Shown here: in pieces, positions 9,256 to 18,252 of the stretch
Position numbering within the stretch: position 1 is the first letter of the stretch
Layout: each line of letters starts with the position of its first letter
The notes under the pieces: generated by a model
Seen by the model: only the letters and a program-made list of their open reading frames with translations
Told to the model about the DNA's origin: nothing
Database searches by the model: none
Position numbers and translations under genes: made by a program
From: Limnochorda sp. LNt
GTDB lineage: Bacteria > Bacillota > Limnochordia > Limnochordales > Geochordaceae
DNA length: 64,000 bases
Reading direction: 5' to 3'
Assembly (NCBI RefSeq): GCF_035593265.1
Contig: NZ_CP141614.1
Location: forward strand, 186,001-250,000

Positions 9256-9323
9256 CGCCAGCGACTCGTGTACGTTGCAATCCCACGACCGGGCCCGACA
9301 CCGTTCGAGGGGGGTTGGCGGCC

Positions 9324-9491
9324 GTGTGGCAGAACTGGGTCAACGTCGTCGTTGGTGTCCTGTTGATCATCGTGCCGTGGTTCGTACAGAGCCTCGACTC
9401 GCTCAAGTGGGTCAGCGTCATCGGCGGGATCATCGTCGCGGTAGCCGCGTACTGGGCCAACACCCAGGCACAGGCTAAGACGGGCAGCTGA
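9324..9491 (+). CDS. SPW-repeat-like two-TM small membrane protein
   Basis: 55 aa. The sequence has WQNWVNVVVGVLLIIVPWF followed by a polar turn and a second hydrophobic helix (WVSVIGGIIVAVAAYW). This matches the SPW-repeat family pattern of W-n-vvGvwLiisPw, though with PW where SPW is usual. The GTG start at 9324 has GAGGGGGG 9 nt upstream; a TTG at 9315 would leave no spacing. It sits alone between spoIIE and tilS and is followed by a terminator at 9568. Function unknown; two helices imply an inner-membrane location. Confidence 0.7.
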   Translation: MWQNWVNVVVGVLLIIVPWFVQSLDSLKWVSVIGGIIVAVAAYWANTQAQAKTGS

Positions 9492-9567
9492 CGCCGAGGC
9501 CCGCGCCGGGCTACGGCGGGCCACGTCTTCATCCGACATCCTGCGCTGGCGACTTCCTGGTGCTGCC

Positions 9568-9598
9568 GACGGCTCGCCCTGCGGGCCGTCTCTTTTTT
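9568..9598 (+). terminator. Rho-independent terminator
   Basis: GACGGC/GCCGTC arms enclose an 11-nt loop with an internal CCC/GGG pairing, directly followed by TCTTTTTT. It closes the spoIIE/SPW transcription unit. Confidence 0.85.
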
Positions 9599-9636
9599 GG
9601 CAAGCCCGGACGGGGGGCGACACGGCCTTCGCACAG

Positions 9637-10806
9637 ATGCCGAGCCCATCGGTAGGGCTGGACGGACAGGAGGCGTCCCGTCTCCGAAGGACCCCCCTGT
9701 TTCGCTCGCTGGCTCGAGCGGTGGAGCATCACCGCATGCTGGGACGCTCCGATGGCGTGCTGGTGGCGTTGTCGGGGGGGCCTGACTCGTCGGCGCTCCT
9801 GCACGCGCTGCTGCTGCTGGCGCCTCGGCTGCAGTTGCGGGTGCAGGCCGCTCACGTCCACCACGGGATCCGAGGAGCGTCGGCGGACCGGGACGCCGAA
9901 GCCGCCCGGGCCCTCGCGAGCCGCCTCGCGGTGCCGTTTCGGCGGATCGACGTCGACGTGCGGACCTACGCGCACGCTCAGGGCCTCTCGTTGGAGACGG
10001 CGGCCCGGCAGCTCCGGCTCGAGGCCCTGGAGCGGACCGCCCGGGAGGAGGGGTGCCGGCGCGTGGCGCTCGGGCATACCGCCGACGACCAGGCCGAGAC
10101 GGTCCTGATGTGGGTGCTCCGCGGGACGGGACCGGCCGGGCTGGCCGGGATTCCACCCGTCCGGGGCGTCTTCGTGCGCCCGCTGCTGGGGGTCTGGCGG
10201 CGCGAGGTGCTGGCCTACTGTCGGGCCGCCGGTCTCCGACCGGTCGAGGACGAGACCAACCGGTCGCCCCGTTTCTTGCGCAATCGCATCCGGCTCGAGG
10301 TGTTGCCCTACCTGGAGTCGACGGTGAGGCCGGGGGTGCGCCGGGCCCTGGTGCGCCTGGCGTCGGTGGCCCTCGACGAGCAGGAGTACATGCGAGCTCG
10401 CGTCGACGAGGTGTGGCGGCGAATCGCCACGCCTGGTGAGGGCGGCCGGCTGGAGCTGGACGCGAGGGCTCTGGGCGGCCTCCATCCCGCCCTGGGCCGA
10501 CGCATCCTCGTGCGGGCCTACGAAGAAGTGTCGGGCGGGCACCGGGGCGCCCTGGGCCTGGTCCACATCGAGGCCCTGTGGACGGCGGTGGCACGGGGAC
10601 GCGGCGGCGTCGAGCTGCAGCTGCCTGGCCGCATCGTGACCCGGCTGATGCGGGGGCGGCTCGTCCTGGAACGCGTCGCGACCCTCCGCGCGAAGGGGCC
10701 GACGGGCCGTGAGCCGGAATCGAGAGGCCCTGCGTGTTATAATGACTCTGGGAACGCAGGGCGCCGGGCGAGTGCCCGGCGCGACGCGTCTGAGCGGAGG
10801 ACGTGA
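9637..10806 (+). CDS. tilS: tRNA(Ile)-lysidine synthase
   Basis: 389 aa. It modifies C34 of the CAU-anticodon tRNA-Ile to lysidine using lysine and ATP. The N-type ATP pyrophosphatase PP-loop is SGGPDS (residues ~46-51), followed by HVHHGIR and GHTADDQAETVLMWVLRGTG. The end of the catalytic region carries DETN and FLRNRIRLEVLP. The C-terminal half is shorter than in E. coli (432 aa) and ends in a weakly conserved tail. The annotated ATG at 9637 is uncertain because no SD is obvious; starts nearer residue 34 are possible. The last codons contain the ftsH promoter. The usual neighbour hpt is missing between tilS and ftsH. Confidence 0.9.
   Translation: MPSPSVGLDGQEASRLRRTPLFRSLARAVEHHRMLGRSDGVLVALSGGPDSSALLHALLLLAPRLQLRVQAAHVHHGIRGASADRDAEAARALASRLAVPFRRIDVDVRTYAHAQGLSLETAARQLRLEALERTAREEGCRRVALGHTADDQAETVLMWVLRGTGPAGLAGIPPVRGVFVRPLLGVWRREVLAYCRAAGLRPVEDETNRSPRFLRNRIRLEVLPYLESTVRPGVRRALVRLASVALDEQEYMRARVDEVWRRIATPGEGGRLELDARALGGLHPALGRRILVRAYEEVSGGHRGALGLVHIEALWTAVARGRGGVELQLPGRIVTRLMRGRLVLERVATLRAKGPTGREPESRGPACYNDSGNAGRRASARRDASERRT
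10735..10743 (+). promoter_or_regulatory. extended -10 promoter of ftsH inside the tilS 3' end
   Basis: TGTTATAAT at 10735-10743 is a perfect extended -10 (TGnTATAAT) about 100 nt before the ftsH ATG. No good -35 is present, as is allowed for extended -10 promoters. Confidence 0.65.
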
Positions 10807-10844
10807 AGCGAATGGGGCGTAGGGACCGGAGGGGAGGGGCGGAG

Positions 10845-12791
10845 ATGAATCGATTTCTCCGCGGCATCAGCCTCTATCTGCTGGTGGCCATCGTACTCAT
10901 CGCCATCGTCAGCACCTTCTACTCCCCCTCCGAGAGCAGACGGCAGCTCGAGTACTACCAGTTCACCCGCTTGCTGGAGCAGGGGCAGGTGGCCAACGTC
11001 CGGTTCATCGGGGATCAAAGGCTGGAGGGCACGCTGAAGGACGGCTCCGGCTTCGTCACGTACATCCCCGCCAACACCGGCCAGGAGGTCATGCGACGCC
11101 TGGAGGAGCGCGGCGTACCGGTCTCGGCCGAGCCGCCGCCCAACCCGCCCTGGTGGCTCAACCTGCTGCCCAATCTGCTGACCCTCGTGGTCTTCGTGGG
11201 GATTTGGCTCTTCATCCTCAATCAGATGCAGGGCGGCTCCAACCGGGCGATGTCGTTCGGCAAGAGCCGGGCCCGGCTGCACACGGAGGAGAGGACCAAG
11301 GTCACCTTCGCCGACGTGGCCGGATTGGAGGAGGCCAAGCAGGAGCTCCAGGAGATCGTCGAGTTCCTCAAGCATCCTCGCAAGTTCGTCGAGATGGGCG
11401 CCCGGGTGCCCAAGGGCATCCTGCTGGTGGGCCCGCCGGGCACCGGTAAGACGCTGATGGCACGGGCGGTGGCCGGTGAAGCGGGGGTGCCCTTCTTCAG
11501 CATCAGCGGCTCCGACTTCGTGGAGATGTTCGTCGGCGTCGGCGCGGCCCGGGTGCGGGACCTCTTCGAGACGGCCAAGAAGAACGCCCCCTGCATCGTC
11601 TTCATCGACGAGCTGGACGCGGTCGGACGGCAACGGGGCGCCGGCCTCGGTGGCGGGCACGACGAGCGGGAGCAGACGCTCAACCAGCTGCTGGTGGAGA
11701 TGGACGGCTTCGAGCCCAACAGCGGCATCATCGTGATGGCCGCCACCAACCGACCCGACGTGCTGGACCCGGCGCTGTTGAGACCCGGCCGCTTCGACCG
11801 CAAGGTGCTGGTGGATCGGCCCGACGTCGAGGGACGCTACGAGATCCTCAAGGTCCACAGCCGCAACAAGCCGATGGCGCCTGACGTCGACTTGAAGCTC
11901 CTGGCCCGTCGCACGCCTGGCTTCGTGGGGGCCGACCTGGAGAACGTGATGAACGAGGCGGCCATCCTGGCGGCCCGCCGCGGCAAGAAGCGCATCGGCA
12001 TGGATGAGCTGGAGGAGGCCATCGATCGGGTCATCATGGGGCCCGAGCGGCGCCGCCGGGTCATCCGCCCGCAAGACAAGAAGGTGCTGGCCTACCACGA
12101 GGCCGGCCACGCGCTGGTGGCGCACTTCCTGCCCAACGCCGATCCCGTTCACAAGGTGACCATCGTCGGGCGGGGACTGGCCGGCGGCTACACCATGGTG
12201 CTCCCCGACGAGGACAAGCTGGTGGAGACCCGCTCGGAGCTGCTGGATCGCCTGGCCCACATCCTGGGCGGGCGGGCGGCCGAGGAGCTGGCCTTCGCCG
12301 AGGTGAGCACGGGGGCCCAAAACGACCTGGAGCAGGCCACCAAGCTGGCCCGCCAGATGGTGATGGCCTGGGGCATGAGCGACCGGCTGGGGCCGCTCAC
12401 CTTCGGGCGACAGCACGAGGACCTCATCTTCCTGGGCCGCGACATCGCCCGGGACCGCAACTACAGCGAGCAGGTGGCGGCGGCCATCGATGAGGAGGTC
12501 CGCCGCCTCATCGAGGAGGCCTACGACAAGGCCCGCACCATCTTGCAGGAGCAGCGGGACGCCCTGGAGCGGGTGGTCTCCGCCCTCATGGAGCGGGAGA
12601 CCCTCAACCGGGAGGCATTCGTGGCCGTCGTCGAGGGCCGCGCCCTGCCGGAGCCCGGCGAGGCGGCGGGGGCGGAGGCCGGCAAGCAGCCGGCCCAGCC
12701 CGAGCGAGGCGAGCGCCGGCGCCTGCGGGAGCAGGAGGGGCTGCTGGAGCCGCCGGCCACCAAGCAGCAGCCGAGACCTGCCGAGGGCTAG
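10845..12791 (+). CDS. ftsH: ATP-dependent zinc metalloprotease FtsH
   Basis: 648 aa membrane AAA+ protease that degrades unassembled membrane proteins and some regulators. TM1 is residues ~8-25, an extracytoplasmic domain follows, and TM2 is ~108-126. Walker A GPPGTGKT is 196-203, Walker B is [14 protein letters not shown] is [15 protein letters not shown], and the zinc motif HEAGH lies near residue 420. The C-terminal ~40 residues are charged and low in complexity. The ATG at 10845 was preferred over GTG 10803, which overlaps the tilS stop, because GGAGGGG is 6 nt upstream and TM1 begins directly. It has its own promoter in tilS. Confidence 0.97.
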   Translation: MNRFLRGISLYLLVAIVLIAIVSTFYSPSESRRQLEYYQFTRLLEQGQVANVRFIGDQRLEGTLKDGSGFVTYIPANTGQEVMRRLEERGVPVSAEPPPNPPWWLNLLPNLLTLVVFVGIWLFILNQMQGGSNRAMSFGKSRARLHTEERTKVTFADVAGLEEAKQELQEIVEFLKHPRKFVEMGARVPKGILLVGPPGTGKTLMARAVAGEAGVPFFSISGSDFVEMFVGVGAARVRDLFETAKKNAPCIVFIDELDAVGRQRGAGLGGGHDEREQTLNQLLVEMDGFEPNSGIIVMAATNRPDVLDPALLRPGRFDRKVLVDRPDVEGRYEILKVHSRNKPMAPDVDLKLLARRTPGFVGADLENVMNEAAILAARRGKKRIGMDELEEAIDRVIMGPERRRRVIRPQDKKVLAYHEAGHALVAHFLPNADPVHKVTIVGRGLAGGYTMVLPDEDKLVETRSELLDRLAHILGGRAAEELAFAEVSTGAQNDLEQATKLARQMVMAWGMSDRLGPLTFGRQHEDLIFLGRDIARDRNYSEQVAAAIDEEVRRLIEEAYDKARTILQEQRDALERVVSALMERETLNREAFVAVVEGRALPEPGEAAGAEAGKQPAQPERGERRRLREQEGLLEPPATKQQPRPAEG

Positions 12792-12820
12792 ACCGGGCGC
12801 ATGCAGCGCGAGCGCGCGAA

Positions 12821-12846
12821 GGGAGCGGGCCGTATGGCCCGCTCCC
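12821..12846. terminator. bidirectional hairpin between ftsH and htrA
   Basis: A perfect 11-bp stem (GGGAGCGGGCC/GGCCCGCTCCC) with a GTAT loop lies between two convergent genes. The flanks are pyrimidine-rich (TTCCTT on plus) but lack a long U-run. Confidence 0.7.
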
Positions 12847-12878
12847 TTCCTTCGCCTCTTGTGCGAGTCGCGCTCGCC

Positions 12879-14093
12879 TCAACTGTTGGCAGGCCGCTCG
12901 CCCAGCGTCAGGACCACCGTCACGGTGCGCCCGTTTCGGAAGACCTGGAGCAGCACCTCGTCGCCGGGCTTGTAGCGGTCGAGCTCGGTGATGACGTCGT
13001 CGGCGGTCTTGATCTCTCGCTGGCCCATCCGCCGGATGACGTCGTAGACCCGCAGCCCGGCCTTGTCGGCCGGCGACCCGCTCACCACCGTGCTGATCAG
13101 GGCGCCGTTGGTGTCGGGCAGCCCGAGGTAGCGAGCCAGCCGGCTGTCGATGTCCTCCAGCAGGACGCCCATGTAGGGACGGCGCTGCGGCTGGCCGGCC
13201 TGGGCGATGAGGCCCTCCAGGACCTGCTTGGCCTCGTTGATGGGGATGGCGAAGCCGATGTTTTGACCTTGCGCGTTGACGGCCGTGTTGATGCCGATGA
13301 CCTCGCCGGCGATGTTGACCAGGGGCCCGCCCGAGTTGCCGGGGTTGATGGCGGCGTCGGTCTGCAGCAGGTTTTGGTACTGGCGCCAGCGGCCGGCGTC
13401 CCGGTCGTAGACCCGGATCTGGCGGCCCTTGGCGCTGACGACCCCGACGGTGACGGTGTGCTCGAGCTGCTCCCCGTACGGGTTGCCGATGGCGATGACC
13501 CACTCGCCGGGCCGGGTACGGTCCGAGTCACCCAGCTTGACCACCGGGAGCCGGGCCAGGCCCCGGGGCTTGTCGATCTTGAGCACCGCCAGGTCCAGGC
13601 TGTAGCTGGTGCCCATCAGCTGGGCCGGCACCTCACCCGTGAAGTCGGGCGTCGAGATCTTGACGGTGATCTTCTGGTTGTCGCCCACGTTGCCCACGAC
13701 GTGCTGGTTGGTCAGGATGTAGCCGTCCTCCGAGATGATGAAGCCCGTGCCCGCGCTGGACTGCTCGGGCGCCGGAATCTGCCCGAAGAAGAACTCGAAG
13801 AACGGGTCCCGGGTCACCTGGGGCGTCTGGGGAAACGTGGCCGACACGAAGACCACCGCGGGGCTCACCTGCTCGGCGATGTCGGCCAGGATGTACGGAT
13901 TGCCGATGCCGGGGGCCTCGACTGCCACCGCCTGGGGCAGGTTCGCGGTCGACGCCTGAGGTGCCGGACTCTGCGCCGCCAGGCGCATGTCGACCACGGT
14001 GGTGACGAGCGAGCCCACCAAGAAGCTCACGACGGCCAGCAACGCGAAGCCCACCAATCTACGCCACCGGCCGCGTCGCCTCTCCAACTCCAC
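12879..14093 (-). CDS. htrA: membrane-anchored HtrA/DegP-like serine protease
   Basis: 404 aa. The N-terminus has a basic stretch (ERRRGRWRR) and one TM helix (residues ~12-32), so the protease domain should be extracytoplasmic. The chymotrypsin-fold triad is in TNQHVVG (His), SLDLAVL (Asp) and NPGNSGGP (Ser). A C-terminal PDZ domain starts near MGVLLEDID. The GTG start at 14093 follows AGGGGGAG by 8 nt and the -10 box at 14133-14138. A longer reading frame to 14186 would lie upstream of the transcription start. It is one of two HtrA paralogues here; the other, at 20392, has no membrane anchor. It is convergent with ftsH. Confidence 0.93.
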   Translation of the reverse strand: MELERRRGRWRRLVGFALLAVVSFLVGSLVTTVVDMRLAAQSPAPQASTANLPQAVAVEAPGIGNPYILADIAEQVSPAVVFVSATFPQTPQVTRDPFFEFFFGQIPAPEQSSAGTGFIISEDGYILTNQHVVGNVGDNQKITVKISTPDFTGEVPAQLMGTSYSLDLAVLKIDKPRGLARLPVVKLGDSDRTRPGEWVIAIGNPYGEQLEHTVTVGVVSAKGRQIRVYDRDAGRWRQYQNLLQTDAAINPGNSGGPLVNIAGEVIGINTAVNAQGQNIGFAIPINEAKQVLEGLIAQAGQPQRRPYMGVLLEDIDSRLARYLGLPDTNGALISTVVSGSPADKAGLRVYDVIRRMGQREIKTADDVITELDRYKPGDEVLLQVFRNGRTVTVVLTLGERPANS

Positions 14094-14132
14094 AGCGATC
14101 ACTCCCCCTTCGTGAACCCCTCCACAAGCCGG

Positions 14133-14138
14133 ATTATA
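14133..14138 (-). promoter_or_regulatory. -10 box of htrA promoter
   Basis: A perfect TATAAT on the minus strand lies 40 nt before the GTG start. No convincing -35 is visible. Confidence 0.5.
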
Positions 14139-14229
14139 CCGTCCGGGCCTGCGTCCCCGGCCGTGAAAGTCTGGGGCGGATGCCACCTCACGCTCGGCAC
14201 GCCCGGGGCATGGCGCCCCTCGGTCACAT

Positions 14230-16050
14230 CTATCGTGGGCCGTCGGCCGGAGCTAGCCCATGCGAGGCCGCGGGCCCGTATACCTCCACCTCGGCCACCC
14301 ACATCAGGTCCGGCCGTCCGAGCGCGCCACCGCCGGCCGGCTGATACAGGCGCAAAGCCCGGGTGGTGACGGGCACGAAGGTGACGGAGGTGCGGGCGAC
14401 GCGGTCGGAGGGCTCGGCTTCGTAAGCCCAGACCGTCTGCCACCGCTGCTCCTGGTCCAGCCAGACCTCGACCCGCAGCCGGCTCGAAGGGTAGAGGCGG
14501 CCGCGGTCCAGCGCCCAGTAGATGTCCACCTGGGAGATGGTCTGGTCGGTGGCCCACCGGAGCTCGATCCAGTGGTCGCTGGCGCGCTCGGCCGATGCCC
14601 ACGCCGCCTCCGCCCATCGCCCCACCTCCGGCACGTCGTTGCGCCGGCCGTCGTTGAGGGGAGCGGGCGAGTAGCCCCTAAACGACGAGTCGACGGCAAC
14701 CGAGGCCGTCCTGGCCAGGTTGGCACCCGGCGGTGGGCCGGCGGGCGCCGGCGCCACCTCCGGCGCCGGCATGGCCTGGGGTGGGAGCCCGGGCAGGGCG
14801 GCCATTTCGTGGCGAAGCCGGGCCGGGGGCTCGGCCGGCCCGGCGAAGGGACCCGCGGCCAGGGCTTCCCGGAAGGGCAGGCTCAGATACGAGGTGCTGA
14901 AGAGCACCACCCCTCCGAAGCCGAAGCCTCGCACCAGCCCCATCTGCTCCAGCAGGGTGTCGGGCCGCGTTGCGAACAGGGCGAGCCCCGGCACGACGCG
15001 TGCGCGGAGGCGGTCGGGCGACCGCCAGGGGGCCAGCTCCTCGAGCTCGCCGGAGACCGAGGCCAGCAGGTCGCGCAGGTTGGCCGTCGACGAGGTGTAG
15101 GCCATGGGGATGGCCAGGTCGACGAGCCCGTCAGCCAGCCACGAGACCCAGTCCTGCAGGTGCATGAGGCGGGCCTGGCGGCGCTCGGGCAGCACGGCGG
15201 CCGACAGGATGACGTCGGGTGCGGCGGCCTCCACGGCGTCCCGCACCGCTCGCACCACCGCGGTCACCTGCGCCTCGCGCCACCGCTTCCAGGCGTCCGA
15301 CTCATCAGGCCGGAGCTCCGAGGGGCTCCTCCCGCCGACATCGATGCCCGTGGCGTCGCGAAAGGCCGCCTGCGCGTGCTCGGAGTAGCCGAAGGGATCG
15401 CGCAGCTCGTCGTTGTAACGGATGTAGTCGAGGTGGATCCCGTCGAGCCCGTAGGCAGTGGCCAGGCGGGCCGCCTCGCCCCCCAGCCACCGGCGCACCT
15501 CGGGACGCGAGGGGTCCAGCCAGGCCATCCGGGATCCACCGGCGGCGAAGAGGTCGCCCGAGGCGCTGCGGTCGGCCCATTGGGGGTGGGCCTCCAGCAG
15601 GGGGCTCAGCCCGGCGTGGATGGCCGCCCCCAGCATCCACATCCAGGCGTGCACCGACAGCCCCCTCGCCCGTGCCTCCTCGACCACGACTCTCAGCGGA
15701 TCCTCGCCCCAGGCCGCGAACCGGCCGTCCTGATACGGTCCGGGGTAGAGGGTGTAGCCGCGGTAGAGGCTCTCCACGAAGACCGCGTTGAAGCCCGCGG
15801 CCACCAGCTGATCCATCAGCCGGGCGACTCCCGGGCGCCCGTCGAGGCGGGCGAGGTAGCCGTTGTCGATCCAGATGCCGCGCAGCTGCCACGCCGGCTC
15901 CGGCGCGGCCGGCGACAGGGCCGGGAGGGGCGCCGCCGTCGCGGCCGCGGGATGCGACCACGACACGTCTCCGACGACGGCAGCCAGCGTCAGGATCGCG
16001 ATGGAGCCAAGGGCCGCCAGGAGGCGACCACCTCCCATGCGTGCGCTCAC
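14230..16050 (-). CDS. secreted GHL10-type glycoside hydrolase-like protein with discoidin-like C-terminus
   Basis: 606 aa. The signal peptide is residues ~1-40 (hydrophobic core, then Ala-rich). Residues ~50-390 form a GHL10/DUF187 TIM-barrel with RGIWIDNGY, AGFNAVFVES, VHAWMW and GIHLDYIRYND. The last motif carries the likely catalytic acid, and IPMAYTSS follows. After a Pro/Ala linker (~410-455), residues ~460-600 look like a discoidin/F5-8C carbohydrate-binding fold (NLARTASV start, SQVDIYWALD, LRLYQPAGG). The GTG start at 16050 has GGGAGGT 11 nt upstream. The substrate is unknown. Family members such as YngK are thought to act on peptidoglycan or exopolysaccharide. Confidence 0.85.
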   Translation of the reverse strand: MSARMGGGRLLAALGSIAILTLAAVVGDVSWSHPAAATAAPLPALSPAAPEPAWQLRGIWIDNGYLARLDGRPGVARLMDQLVAAGFNAVFVESLYRGYTLYPGPYQDGRFAAWGEDPLRVVVEEARARGLSVHAWMWMLGAAIHAGLSPLLEAHPQWADRSASGDLFAAGGSRMAWLDPSRPEVRRWLGGEAARLATAYGLDGIHLDYIRYNDELRDPFGYSEHAQAAFRDATGIDVGGRSPSELRPDESDAWKRWREAQVTAVVRAVRDAVEAAAPDVILSAAVLPERRQARLMHLQDWVSWLADGLVDLAIPMAYTSSTANLRDLLASVSGELEELAPWRSPDRLRARVVPGLALFATRPDTLLEQMGLVRGFGFGGVVLFSTSYLSLPFREALAAGPFAGPAEPPARLRHEMAALPGLPPQAMPAPEVAPAPAGPPPGANLARTASVAVDSSFRGYSPAPLNDGRRNDVPEVGRWAEAAWASAERASDHWIELRWATDQTISQVDIYWALDRGRLYPSSRLRVEVWLDQEQRWQTVWAYEAEPSDRVARTSVTFVPVTTRALRLYQPAGGGALGRPDLMWVAEVEVYGPAASHGLAPADGPR

Positions 16051-16123
16051 GGCCGACGACGACCTCCCTGTAAAGGAGATGGCGGGGCGGTGGCCCCGGC
16101 GTCCACCAATTGGCGGGCGGCGT

Positions 16124-16153
16124 TTGACACCCCTTCCCTGCGGTGCGAACAAT
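16124..16153 (+). promoter_or_regulatory. promoter of the isochorismatase-family gene
   Basis: TTGACA (16124-16129), an 18-nt spacer and AACAAT (16148-16153) lie just upstream of the start codon. The leader would be very short. Confidence 0.5.
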
Positions 16154-16170
16154 AGACGGGGGTGGATGCC

Positions 16171-16785
16171 ATGCCCGCCCGGACCATCGAGCTGCCCGAG
16201 CCCCTGCCGGTCGCCGAGAGGGTGGAGGTGGACCCGGATCGCACGGCGCTCGTCGTCGTCGACATGCAAAACGACTTCTGCCGCCCCGAGGGCCGCCTCT
16301 ACGTGCCCGACGCACCCGCCACCATCCCGGCCATCCAGCGGCTGCTGGCCATGGCCCGCCAGCACCACATGCCGGTCTTCTTCACCCAGGACTGGCACGC
16401 CCCCGGCGACCCGGAGTTCGCCATATGGGGCGAGCACGCCGTGGCCGGCACCTGGGGGGCCCGGATCGTCGACGAGCTGGAGCCGCTGGCGTCCGAGCGG
16501 GTCGTGCAGAAGGTCCGATACGACGCCTTCTACGGCACGAGCCTGGACCACGAGCTGCGACTGGCCGGCGCCGACACCCTCGTCATCTGCGGCACCGTGG
16601 CCAACATCTGCGTCCACTACACGGCAGCCAGCGCCGCCCTGCGCTGGTACAAGGTGGTCATCCCCATCGACGCCGTCTCGGCGCTGACGCCCTTCGACAT
16701 GGAGGCCGCGCTGCGCCAGGTCGCCTTCCTCTTCAAGGGACTGATCACCCGCTCCGACGCCATCGTCGCCCACGCGTCGCCCTGA
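16171..16785 (+). CDS. isochorismatase-family cysteine hydrolase (nicotinamidase-like)
   Basis: 204 aa. The Asp-Lys-Cys triad is visible as Asp31 (VVDMQNDF), Lys114 (QKVRYDAF) and Cys147 (VANICVHY), with the cis-peptide motif at GTVAN. Metal-ligand residues typical of nicotinamidase are suggested by DWHAPGDPEF. Nicotinamide to nicotinate deamidation in NAD salvage is the best guess, but N-carbamoyl or peroxyuridine-type substrates occur in the same family. The ATG at 16171 has GGGGG 8 nt upstream; a GTG at 16162 is possible. Confidence 0.85.
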   Translation: MPARTIELPEPLPVAERVEVDPDRTALVVVDMQNDFCRPEGRLYVPDAPATIPAIQRLLAMARQHHMPVFFTQDWHAPGDPEFAIWGEHAVAGTWGARIVDELEPLASERVVQKVRYDAFYGTSLDHELRLAGADTLVICGTVANICVHYTAASAALRWYKVVIPIDAVSALTPFDMEAALRQVAFLFKGLITRSDAIVAHASP

Positions 16786-16821
16786 GGCCCAAACCCGACT
16801 CGGAGGCAGGTGGAGCGTCAC

Positions 16822-18252
16822 ATGCCCGACCCAGCGACCCCGGCCGCACCCGACCCGGTCGAGGCGGCGGCCATGACATGGCTGAGCCGCCACCGCGACG
16901 ACCTCGTCGAGCAGACGGCGGAGCTGTTGCGCATCCCGTCCGTCGAGGGGCCGGCGGAGCCCGGCAAGCCCTTCGGGGAGGAGGTGGAGCGCGCCCTCGC
17001 CTACGTGCAGGAGCTGGCCAGCCGGCTCGGCCTGGAGACGCTGGGCGTCGACGGCTACGCCATCCACGCTCATTGGGGTCCCCCCTCCCCGTTGGTGGGG
17101 GTGCTGGCCCACGTGGACGTCGTGCCCGCCGGCACGGGCTGGAGCGTCCCTCCCTTCGGCGGGGTCATCCGGGACGGACGCCTGTACGGGCGCGGCGCCA
17201 TCGACGACAAGGGCCCCACCATGGCCGCCCTCTTCGCACTGGCCGCGCTGGCCGCGGTCGGCGCCCCGGTGCGCCGGGGGCTGCGCCTCATCGTGGGTGG
17301 CGACGAGGAGACGGGCTTCGCCTGTCTGCGCCACTACTTCAGCCGGCAGCCCCGGCCCGAGCTGGCCTTCGCTCCGGACGCGCTCTTTCCGGTGGTCTTC
17401 GCCGAGAAGGGGATCCTCAACCTGACCGTCGCCCTGCCGGCTGCGCCCGGTGTGGTCGTCGGCCTGCGAGGCGGCAGCCGGCCCAACGTGGTGCCCGACG
17501 AGGCCGAGGCCGAGCTGGCCTTCGGCTCCGCCGCCGAGGCGCGGGCCTGGCGCGACCGCCTGACAGCAGCCGCAGCCGGTCGTCGGGGTGCCGTCGCGGT
17601 GGAGGGCGACGGGGTCCTCAAGTTGCACAGCCGGGGCCGGGCGACCCATGGCAGCACGCCCGAGAAGGGCCTCAACGCGGTGGTGGAGCTGCTCGCCTGC
17701 CTGGTGGAGGCCGACGGCGACAGGCGGGTGCTGGATCCGACGGGCGCCCTGCGCTTCCTGGCCGGGGCGGGGGCGGGCCTGCACGGCCAGGGGCTGGGCA
17801 TCTTCGCGCGCGACGACGTCTCGGGCGTGCTCACGTGCAACCTCGGGGTGCTGCGGCTCGCCGGCGAGGAGCTGGTGGCCACCTTCGACGTGCGGTACCC
17901 CGTCAGCCTGCGGCGCGCCGACGAGCTGGTGGCCAAGGTCGAGTCGTCGGTGCGAGGACTGGGCGGCCGGATCGTGGCCGTCTCCGACGACCCGCCCCAC
18001 CACGTGCCCGAGGACTCCTTGCTCGTGCGCACCCTCCTGGGGGTCTACCGGCGCCAGACCGGCGACGACCTGCCGCCGCTCGCCATCGGGGGCGGCACGT
18101 ACGCCCGCCTCCTCCCGACGGCGGTGGCCTTCGGGCCGGTGGAGCCCTTCTCGGGCATCGTGCCGCACGAGCGCGACGAGTACGTCGAGCTGGACCGGCT
18201 GGAGCGGCTGGCCCGCATCTACGCGGCGGCCCTGTGGGAGCTCGCCCGCTGA
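16822..18252 (+). CDS. pepV: M20-family dipeptidase, PepV-like
   Basis: 476 aa di-zinc exopeptidase. Zinc-site motifs are GVLAHVDVVP (His), GRGAIDDKGP (Asp), GGDEETGF (the catalytic/metal Glu pair), FAPDALFPVVFAEKG, and a C-terminal GIVPHERDEY (His). A lid/dimerisation domain (~185-380) interrupts the catalytic core as in PepV. It hydrolyses dipeptides in the cytosol, and D-amino-acid dipeptides are possible. The ATG at 16822 has AGGTGGAG 6 nt upstream; GTG 16810 is too near the SD. It follows the amidohydrolase by 36 nt, so the two are probably co-transcribed. Its 3' end overlaps the antisense DUF2953 frame by 34 nt. Confidence 0.9.
   Translation: MPDPATPAAPDPVEAAAMTWLSRHRDDLVEQTAELLRIPSVEGPAEPGKPFGEEVERALAYVQELASRLGLETLGVDGYAIHAHWGPPSPLVGVLAHVDVVPAGTGWSVPPFGGVIRDGRLYGRGAIDDKGPTMAALFALAALAAVGAPVRRGLRLIVGGDEETGFACLRHYFSRQPRPELAFAPDALFPVVFAEKGILNLTVALPAAPGVVVGLRGGSRPNVVPDEAEAELAFGSAAEARAWRDRLTAAAAGRRGAVAVEGDGVLKLHSRGRATHGSTPEKGLNAVVELLACLVEADGDRRVLDPTGALRFLAGAGAGLHGQGLGIFARDDVSGVLTCNLGVLRLAGEELVATFDVRYPVSLRRADELVAKVESSVRGLGGRIVAVSDDPPHHVPEDSLLVRTLLGVYRRQTGDDLPPLAIGGGTYARLLPTAVAFGPVEPFSGIVPHERDEYVELDRLERLARIYAAALWELAR

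Noticed and set aside
8081-10867. 928-codon minus-strand frame antisense to spoIIE and tilS
   Set aside because: It is Arg/Pro/Ala-rich with no domain, and lies opposite well-supported genes, so it is a high-GC shadow.
16081-16123. Possible riboswitch or leader RNA in the divergent gap
   Set aside because: Only simple GC-rich sequence and two start regions are present, with no conserved RNA motif recognised.
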